A DNA stretch of 43,664 bases from a virus: IMG/VR virus record IMGVR_UViG_3300033148_003439, positions 1 to 43,664 of that record; one strand, given 5' to 3'. The notes beneath the pieces were generated by a model. It saw only the letters and a program-made list of their open reading frames with translations, was not told the DNA's origin and did no database searches. Made by a program: the position numbers and the translations under genes. Positions 39,099 to 43,664 of the stretch are shown here, in pieces. Within the stretch, counting starts at the first letter, position 1. Each line of letters begins with the position of its first letter.

Positions 39099-39981
39099 CG
39101 TTTCCCGGTTCTTTAGGAGAAGTAGGAAAAAATACGTCTTAACCAAGGAAAAAAGGGTTGTTTCTGGAGTTACTTTATTCCGGATTAAAGCTCTTACTTC
39201 TTTCGGTAATGTAAAGAAAGGCGATTTAGGGGGGTGGATAGAGAAAGAAGATAATTTATCCCAGGATGGTAATGCCTGGGTCTTTGATGACGCTTGTGTA
39301 TTCGATGATGCTCGTGTTTTTGATAATGCTTATATATCCAATAATGCTTGGATATTCAATAAGGCTTGGGTATTCAATAATGCCCAGGTTTTTGATAACG
39401 CTAAAGTTTTCGGTAATGGTTGGGTTTCTGATAACGGCCGGGTTTTTGGTAATGCTCAAATCTGCAATAATGCTCAAATTCGCGATAATGCTAACGTTTC
39501 TGATAACGCTCGCGTTTTTCATAACGCCGCAGTCTACGGTAATGCTCAAGTTTTTGATGACGCTTGGGTCTTTGGTAACGCCCAAGTTTTTGGTAATACC
39601 TGGGTTTACGAACGACATCACGTATATACAGGTTTCATTGGTTTTAAACTTTCCAACATTGAATCATCACTGAGAGGTCAACTGGGTTTGTGCTTCATTA
39701 ACAATAAAATTGTTCTGTATAAGCGGGTAAATAAGATAGGTGACGGTAAATATTCTTCTTGTTACGATGAAAATTTTATATATCAAGACGGAAAAATCTC
39801 TGAAGTAAAAGACGCTGATATGTCAAACGCAAGTTCCTCAACAGGTATTCATTGTAGTCTCGTTACGTATTGGGAAGAAGGAGATACTACAATAGCAGTC
39901 GAGATTAAAAAAGAAGATGTGATAACCGTTCAGGAAGGAAAAGTTAGATGTAGGAAAGTTAAAGTAATCGGGGAAGTGTAA
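39085..39981 (+). CDS. Left-handed beta-helix (hexapeptide-like) repeat protein
   Basis: A 298-residue protein. GDLGGWIEKEDNLSQDGNAW (about 47-66) introduces about twenty hexapeptide-like units of the type NAWVFD, NARVFD, NAQVFG, NANVSD (about 63-178), a left-handed beta-helix coil. A C-terminal domain (about 180-298) has no repeat. Similar proteins are common in phages and of unknown role. GGGAGGTAA precedes the tandem ATGs at 39085 and 39088. The last 52 bases of the gene are in a 60-base repeat copied at 40274. Confidence 0.7.
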   Translation: MMKVNVSRFFRRSRKKYVLTKEKRVVSGVTLFRIKALTSFGNVKKGDLGGWIEKEDNLSQDGNAWVFDDACVFDDARVFDNAYISNNAWIFNKAWVFNNAQVFDNAKVFGNGWVSDNGRVFGNAQICNNAQIRDNANVSDNARVFHNAAVYGNAQVFDDAWVFGNAQVFGNTWVYERHHVYTGFIGFKLSNIESSLRGQLGLCFINNKIVLYKRVNKIGDGKYSSCYDENFIYQDGKISEVKDADMSNASSSTGIHCSLVTYWEEGDTTIAVEIKKEDVITVQEGKVRCRKVKVIGEV

Positions 39982-39989
39982 TTCTTAAT
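39930..39989 (+). repeat. 60-bp direct repeat, left copy
   Basis: Identical to 40274-40333. It covers the 3' end and stop of the beta-helix gene plus 8 bases. The second copy precedes the zinc-ribbon gene at 40332, so it appears to be a duplicated gene end. Confidence 0.9.
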
Positions 39990-39992
39990 TCA

Positions 39993-40030
39993 AAGAATAA
40001 CGGGAGATGGAGATGAAACAAATTATCACT
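39993..40030 (+). repeat. 38-bp direct repeat, left copy
   Basis: Identical to 41138-41175, which holds the ribosome site and first codons of the Imm-5-like gene. Here it begins a 13-codon remnant. Confidence 0.9.
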
Positions 40031-40054
40031 TATCAACTCAAAGGAGGTAAATAA
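40013..40054 (+). pseudogene. Truncated 5' end of an Imm-5-like gene
   Basis: Reads MKQIITYQLKGGK and stops. The first six codons match the Imm-5-like gene at 41158, including its upstream GGGAGATGGAG. It is probably the remnant of a duplicated or deleted copy; its end supplies the AAAGGAGGTAAATA site for the next gene. Confidence 0.65.
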
Positions 40055-40260
40055 TGGATATTGATAGTGGAAGAATTGATGACTTACAGAAATTCACTGA
40101 CTTATTTCAAGAAGGTAAAATGACAAAGAATCAGATGGATAATCTTGTGCCTTTTGAGATTAATCAAGTTTTGTGGATTGATGGTTGTAAATTTGTAGTT
40201 AGAGGAATCAGAAAGCATCCAGAAAATCTTTTAATATTAGAAGGTAGACCAAAGATTTAG
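40054..40260 (+). CDS. Small hypothetical protein
   Basis: A 68-residue protein: helical start (IDDLQKFTDLFQEGKMTKNQ), then a small beta part (VLWIDGCKFVVRGIRKHP). AAAGGAGGTAAATA precedes ATG. It lies between the two copies of the 60-bp repeat, so it may have been inserted with them. Not recognised. Confidence 0.55.
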   Translation: MDIDSGRIDDLQKFTDLFQEGKMTKNQMDNLVPFEINQVLWIDGCKFVVRGIRKHPENLLILEGRPKI

Positions 40261-40273
40261 TAACTAAACCCAA

Positions 40274-40333
40274 TCAGGAAGGAAAAGTTAGATGTAGGAA
40301 AGTTAAAGTAATCGGGGAAGTGTAATTCTTAAT
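40274..40333 (+). repeat. 60-bp direct repeat, right copy
   Basis: Identical to 39930-39989. In this copy the former gene end has no upstream reading frame and simply precedes the zinc-ribbon gene. Confidence 0.9.
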
Positions 40334-40511
40334 GACTAAATTTAAAACCACAGAGATTTTTATCTATAAGTGTTTAAATTGTGATAGAATTTATTCAAGT
40401 GAATTTTATACTCAATCTACTTGTCCTTACTGTAAATACAATGATATAGGATATATAGTTGCTAATCAGTTTATCAAAGAAGTTAACGATGACCAAATCT
40501 CAGATGACTAA
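40332..40511 (+). CDS. Small zinc-ribbon protein
   Basis: A 59-residue protein with CLNC (about 14-17) and CPYC (about 31-34), a zinc ribbon, and a short helical end. Its start lies at the edge of the repeated segment with only GGGGAAG as a possible site. It overlaps the methyltransferase by 23 bases. Possibly helps DNA binding by that enzyme, since this methyltransferase lacks a clear recognition domain. Confidence 0.55.
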   Translation: MTKFKTTEIFIYKCLNCDRIYSSEFYTQSTCPYCKYNDIGYIVANQFIKEVNDDQISDD

Positions 40512-41145
40512 AACAACTAAAGTTCTGAACTTATATGCTGGTATTGGAGGCAACCGTAAACTCTGGACTAATGTTGATGTTACGGCTGTTGAAATCAATC
40601 CTGGAATAGCCAAGATATACCAAGACTTTTTCCCTGATGATAAAATAGTAGTCACCGATGCCCACCAGTATCTACTTGAACATTTCGAGGAGTATGAATT
40701 TATATGGAGCAGTTGTCCTTGTTTTTCTCATTCACGGGCTAAGTTCTGGGCTAATAAAGAAAAGGTTTATCCTGATATGGCGCTATATGAAGAAATACTT
40801 TTTTTGAAATATCATTTTAAAAATTTTTGGGTAATAGAAAATGTTTTGCCTTATTACAAACCATTAATACCAGCTCAACAGATTGGCCGTCATTTGTTCT
40901 GGTCTAATTTTTGGATAAGACCCATGAAATGTCCTAATTTTACAAAAGTAAAAGATTCAGTAGTAAAACTTCAGAAATACCACGGAATAGATATTTCATC
41001 ATACAAAATAAGTCGGCGTAAAGTTATGATTTTGAGAAATTGTGTTTATCCACCACTTGGTCTCCACATCTTTAACCAGTCCAAAAGAGTAAGACAGCTA
41101 AGCTTGTTTACCAAAGAAAAACAAAATTATGAATGTCAAGAATAA
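40489..41145 (+). CDS. Compact cytosine-C5 DNA methyltransferase
   Basis: A 218-residue protein from ATG 40489 (ATG 40504 is also possible). Motif I VLNLYAGIGGNRKLW (about 12-26), motif II VTAVEINP, motif IV FIWSSCPCFSHSR (about 71-83), in which the usual PPC is CPC with the catalytic Cys at about 78, and motif VI FWVIENVLPYY (about 113-123). Much shorter than bacterial enzymes (usually over 300), with little space for a target-recognition domain, as in a known group of small phage methylases. It probably protects phage DNA from restriction. Confidence 0.8.
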   Translation: MTKSQMTKTTKVLNLYAGIGGNRKLWTNVDVTAVEINPGIAKIYQDFFPDDKIVVTDAHQYLLEHFEEYEFIWSSCPCFSHSRAKFWANKEKVYPDMALYEEILFLKYHFKNFWVIENVLPYYKPLIPAQQIGRHLFWSNFWIRPMKCPNFTKVKDSVVKLQKYHGIDISSYKISRRKVMILRNCVYPPLGLHIFNQSKRVRQLSLFTKEKQNYECQE

Positions 41146-41175
41146 CGGGAGATGGAGATGAAACAAATTATCACT
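41138..41175 (+). repeat. 38-bp direct repeat, right copy
   Basis: Identical to 39993-40030. It contains GGGAGATGGAG and the start codon of the Imm-5-like gene, so it is the intact source context. Confidence 0.9.
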
Positions 41176-41724
41176 CTAACTGATGAATGGATAAAGAGAT
41201 GGCGTCCTTGTAAAGAAGCTATCGAATGGTTAAAAGGTAAAGACCCCAATGCTATTAAAATCCTGGAATTACTTATCAAAGAAAAACGCTACAATTGGGC
41301 TAATTGGACTATTGTGCGGGTTATGACATATGAACAATATGTTAGTTATGCCGTGTATGCAACTGAGCAGATAACAGGGATATATGAGAAAAAATGTCCT
41401 AATAATAAAACATTTCACAAGATTATAGAAGCTACTAAAAAGTGTATTAAAAATCCAACAAAGAAAAATAAAATTGCTGCTGTTGCTTATGCTGATGTTT
41501 ATGTTGGTGCTATTGATGCTTATGCTACTTATGTTGCTGTTACTGCTTACGTTGTTGCTGCTGATGCTTATACTGCCGCTGTTACTTATGCTGCCGCTGC
41601 TGATGCTACTGCTACTGCTTATATTGCTGCTAATGCTGCCGATGATGCTTATGTTAATGATGGTCTAAAACTCAAAATCCTTAAATATGGAATGAGTCTT
41701 TTAAAGAAGGCTAACGATGACTAA
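41158..41724 (+). CDS. Imm-5-like, Ala-rich putative immunity protein
   Basis: A 188-residue protein from ATG 41158 (GGGAGATGGAG upstream). KRYNWANWTIVRVMTYEQYV (about 42-61), then YAVYATEQITGIYEKKCPNN, match the phage/bacterial Imm-5-like family (putative immunity protein). The middle (about 100-170) is a low-complexity Ala/Tyr/Val/Asp tract (YADVYVGAIDAYATYVAVTA) typical of these proteins, coded by GCT-rich triplets. It may modulate toxins or superinfection. The role in phages is not established. Confidence 0.65.
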   Translation: MKQIITLTDEWIKRWRPCKEAIEWLKGKDPNAIKILELLIKEKRYNWANWTIVRVMTYEQYVSYAVYATEQITGIYEKKCPNNKTFHKIIEATKKCIKNPTKKNKIAAVAYADVYVGAIDAYATYVAVTAYVVAADAYTAAVTYAAAADATATAYIAANAADDAYVNDGLKLKILKYGMSLLKKANDD

Positions 41725-41770
41725 ACCTAAATTGAATGTTATTGAAGCGGGAGAAGTGTTTAGACCGTAA
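41717..41770 (+). CDS. Very small open frame
   Basis: 17 codons (MTKPKLNVIEAGEVFRP), with ATG overlapping the preceding TGA. Too short to accept with confidence; included because coupling is typical of this arm. Confidence 0.2.
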   Translation: MTKPKLNVIEAGEVFRP

Positions 41771-41804
41771 GAAAAGAAAGAAGAAGATGATAAAGTTTTG
41801 ACCA

Positions 41805-42080
41805 ATGAATAAACAAAGAGTGGTGGAGAATCTTCAGTTAATCATTAATGCTATTAAAAGGGGCGAAACATTACCGCCCTTAGTAGTAAGTATGCTGCAC
41901 GAAGCTCAGAAACTCCTTGAGGAGATGAGGGTTGAGGAGTGGAAAATAGAAGAAATGATTGAAAAAAGTAAGTTATATCAAGGTTTTCAATGCAGTGATT
42001 ACGTTATTCGAACAGAACTAAAGAAACGATTAGCTCACAAAATAGTGGAGGAATTAAATAAACAAGGAGGTGTAATATGA
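41805..42080 (+). CDS. Small helical protein
   Basis: A 91-residue charged helical protein (LQLIINAIKRGETLPPLVVS, HEAQKLLEEMRVEEWKIEEM). The ribosome site is weak. Its stop overlaps the next start (ATGA). Function unknown. Confidence 0.55.
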   Translation: MNKQRVVENLQLIINAIKRGETLPPLVVSMLHEAQKLLEEMRVEEWKIEEMIEKSKLYQGFQCSDYVIRTELKKRLAHKIVEELNKQGGVI

Positions 42081-42325
42081 TAAACTTGGGAGACAAAGTA
42101 AGGGACAAAGTATCCGGTTTGATAGGAACTGTTACTTCGAGAATAGAGTACCTTAACGGTTGTATCCAGTATGGAATTCAGCCTAAGGTTAAAAAGGATG
42201 CAACAGAAATAATTACTTGGAACATTGACGAGAACCAATTGGAAAAAATAGGGAAGACTGTAAAGGTAAAGAAACCTAAAACTAACGGTGGGCCTACGAG
42301 AAAAGTAACTTCATATTATTTGTAA
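42077..42325 (+). CDS. SH3/KOW-like small protein
   Basis: An 82-residue protein: LGDKVRDKVSGLIGTVTSRI (about 4-23), YLNGCIQYGIQPKV and ENQLEKIG, the beta-barrel pattern of small phage KOW/SH3-like proteins. AAGGAGGTGTAAT precedes ATG. Likely binds nucleic acid or protein in the replication region. Confidence 0.6.
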   Translation: MINLGDKVRDKVSGLIGTVTSRIEYLNGCIQYGIQPKVKKDATEIITWNIDENQLEKIGKTVKVKKPKTNGGPTRKVTSYYL

Positions 42326-42364
42326 TGCAGTAGGAAAGCTTAATTTAACTAAGAAGTAAAAACT

Positions 42365-42517
42365 ATGAAAAGCAATTGGATAACTTTAACGGGAAAGGTA
42401 AAGAAACGAAAGTCTGTTACACGCAACAAAAAGTTTGCTGATTACGTTAGTGATAAATTAGACATTGTGAAGTGGTCTATGTACAAACAATTGATGGAGA
42501 AAAAGTTATGGAAATAG
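42365..42517 (+). CDS. Small basic protein upstream of polymerase
   Basis: A 50-residue basic protein (MKSNWITLTGKVKKRKSVTR at the start, then KFADYVSDKLDIVKWSMYKQ). It overlaps the polymerase start by 10 bases. Its ribosome site is weak (AAGAAGTAAAAACT). Not recognised. Confidence 0.45.
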   Translation: MKSNWITLTGKVKKRKSVTRNKKFADYVSDKLDIVKWSMYKQLMEKKLWK

Positions 42518-43664
42518 TTGTCCCGTTTGAGGGGCCGGAGCATGCTAAAATTTATATTGTCGGAGAAGCTCCCGGTAAACAAGAAGAGGCGGTTGGTAAA
42601 CCATTCGTGGGTAGTGCCGGGCGTATTCTTGACAGACTTTTGATGGAAGTTGGAATTACGAGAAATGAGTGTCGTATAGGTAATGTTATGAGAGTACGTC
42701 CCATCAATGATAAGTTTAGTTACTTCTACAATGGGAAATATCCAAAGCCGGAACTGGTGAAAGGTAGAAGGTACCTGATTGAAGATATTAAGAGATGCAA
42801 TCCCAATGTAGTTGTGGCGTTAGGTAATGAGCCACTGGTTACGCTTATGGGATATAAAGATATAATGAACTGGAGAGGGTCGATACTCTGGAGCCGGAAA
42901 GCGCAATGTAAAGTTATCCCATCTATTCATCCTGCTGCATTATTCCGTATGTGGGAGAACGTTCCGCTTGCGATGTTTGACTTTAAGAGAGTGAAGGAAG
43001 AGAGTAAGTCAAGTGAGTTGGTAATACCAAAAAAAAATCTTATTGTGAAACCTACCTTTGCTCAAGTTATGGATTATATAGAAAATTTTCGCGAGTGTGG
43101 TAAGAGAATGGCATTCGATGTAGAGACAACGGATTTGTGGATTACGGCTATAGCACTAAGTAACAATCCTCTGGAGGCAATATCTATACCGTTCACTCTT
43201 GGGAATGGTGCGCCGTATTGGGTAGATAGTGATGAAGAGTTGATTTGGAAGGGATTAAAACGGTTGATGGAAGATGAATCAGTGGAAAAAGTAGCTCAAA
43301 ATGCACAGTTCGACGTCTTACTTTTGAAACTCAACCCATATCATATAGATGTAAAAGGGTTGGTGTTGGATACGATGTGCGCCCACCATACGATATATCC
43401 AGAGCTCCGTAAAAGTTTGGCTGTATTGACCAGTATATATACGAGACAACCATATTATAAACATTGGTCTAACACCTCTGATAATATTCGATTTTGGAAG
43501 TACAACGCGATGGATGCGGCTGTTACGTTAGAAGCAAGTGTTGCTATAGAAGAAGAACTCAAAGAGTTTGGAGTCTGGGATTTTTATCATCGTTTGGTTC
43601 ATCCCCTTATACCTATCCTTATGGAGATGCAATTAAGAGGAATTAAGATAGATATTCCTGAGTG
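42508..43664 (+). CDS. UDG-like domain fused to 3'-5' exonuclease and polymerase (N-terminal part)
   Basis: The first 385 codons of the polymerase; the frame runs off the right end and continues at base 3 of the window. Residues 1-165 are a uracil-DNA-glycosylase family 4-like domain: IYIVGEAPGKQEEAVGKPF (about 15-33), VVVALGNEP (about 101-109), IPSIHPAA (about 137-144). The iron-sulphur Cys set of canonical family 4 enzymes is missing. Residues 200-340 are the DnaQ-like exonuclease: FDVETT (ExoI, D204/E206), NAQFD (ExoII, 265-269), YNAMD (ExoIII, 332-336), all intact. Similar fusions occur in SPO1-like phages. No 5'-3' exonuclease is present. Confidence 0.9.
   Translation, partial: MEIVVPFEGPEHAKIYIVGEAPGKQEEAVGKPFVGSAGRILDRLLMEVGITRNECRIGNVMRVRPINDKFSYFYNGKYPKPELVKGRRYLIEDIKRCNPNVVVALGNEPLVTLMGYKDIMNWRGSILWSRKAQCKVIPSIHPAALFRMWENVPLAMFDFKRVKEESKSSELVIPKKNLIVKPTFAQVMDYIENFRECGKRMAFDVETTDLWITAIALSNNPLEAISIPFTLGNGAPYWVDSDEELIWKGLKRLMEDESVEKVAQNAQFDVLLLKLNPYHIDVKGLVLDTMCAHHTIYPELRKSLAVLTSIYTRQPYYKHWSNTSDNIRFWKYNAMDAAVTLEASVAIEEELKEFGVWDFYHRLVHPLIPILMEMQLRGIKIDIPE
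43481..43664. repeat. Terminal direct repeat, right copy
   Basis: Copy of 1-184 with two mismatches (43537, 43603). Joining the two at this overlap gives a 43,480-bp circular map and restores the polymerase reading frame. Confidence 0.9.

Noticed and set aside
39256-39673. Two long frames (both strands) overlapping the beta-helix gene
   Set aside because: They arise from the hexapeptide-repeat DNA; their products (Ile/Asn- and Met/Leu-rich repeats) merely mirror the real gene.
41474-41668. Leu/Met-rich 64-codon frame inside the Imm-5-like gene
   Set aside because: Shifted reading of the GCT-rich tract.

Overview
The window is a complete or nearly complete genome of a tailed double-stranded DNA bacteriophage. 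Positions 1-184 recur at 43481-43664 with two mismatches, and the DNA polymerase gene runs off the right end and re-enters at the left. The contig is therefore a circular map (circularly permuted or terminally redundant) of about 43.48 kb. Short-tail (podovirus-like) morphology is inferred from a portal, adaptor, beta-propeller-like tail protein and large internal-virion candidates, with no tape-measure protein. No integrase, tRNA or RNA polymerase gene is recognisable. The host is unknown. Three proteins with classical Sec signal peptides and a DUF115/Maf-type protein argue for a bacterial host.

Layout: (i) 42508 to the end plus 1-3060 on the + strand holds a UDG-exonuclease-polymerase fusion, a DUF3987-type ATPase and small zinc proteins. 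(ii) 3052-31165 on the - strand is the late module. In transcription order it runs: small leader genes, membrane protein, terminator, small and large terminase, portal, zinc proteins, scaffold, major capsid, a capsid-associated protein, an RlpA-like cell-wall protein, adaptor, SAM methyltransferase, DUF115 protein, three signal-peptide proteins, repeat proteins, a possible lysis cluster, tail/nozzle proteins, internal-virion proteins, and an ATP-grasp (PurD-like) enzyme last. (iii) 31166-32611 has no convincing gene. It is the divergence point of the two arms and carries iterated motifs, a 25-T run, inverted repeats and promoter candidates, so it is the best origin/control-region candidate. 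(iv) 32612-42517 on the + strand is the early arm: a Cro-like regulator, three tandem heptad-repeat paralogues, many tiny genes, a Cas4/RecB-like nuclease, a Sak4-like ATPase with a DUF669-like SSB candidate, a beta-helix repeat protein, a compact cytosine-C5 methyltransferase and an Imm-5-like Ala-rich protein.

Inferred functions: the polymerase, DUF3987 ATPase, nuclease, Sak4 and SSB candidates would form a replication/recombination set, and the C5 methyltransferase would protect DNA. The methyltransferase and DUF115 pair inside the virion operon suggests modification of virion glycans.

Most unusual points: a roughly 14-residue NLVCR-type repeat shared by five late proteins, apparently having split a tail gene in two; a polymerase whose motif C has lost its catalytic aspartate; five copies of a 23-bp palindrome, three of them directly upstream of Shine-Dalgarno sequences; three consecutive secreted proteins in the tail region; and nested direct repeats in the early arm that record a recent rearrangement.
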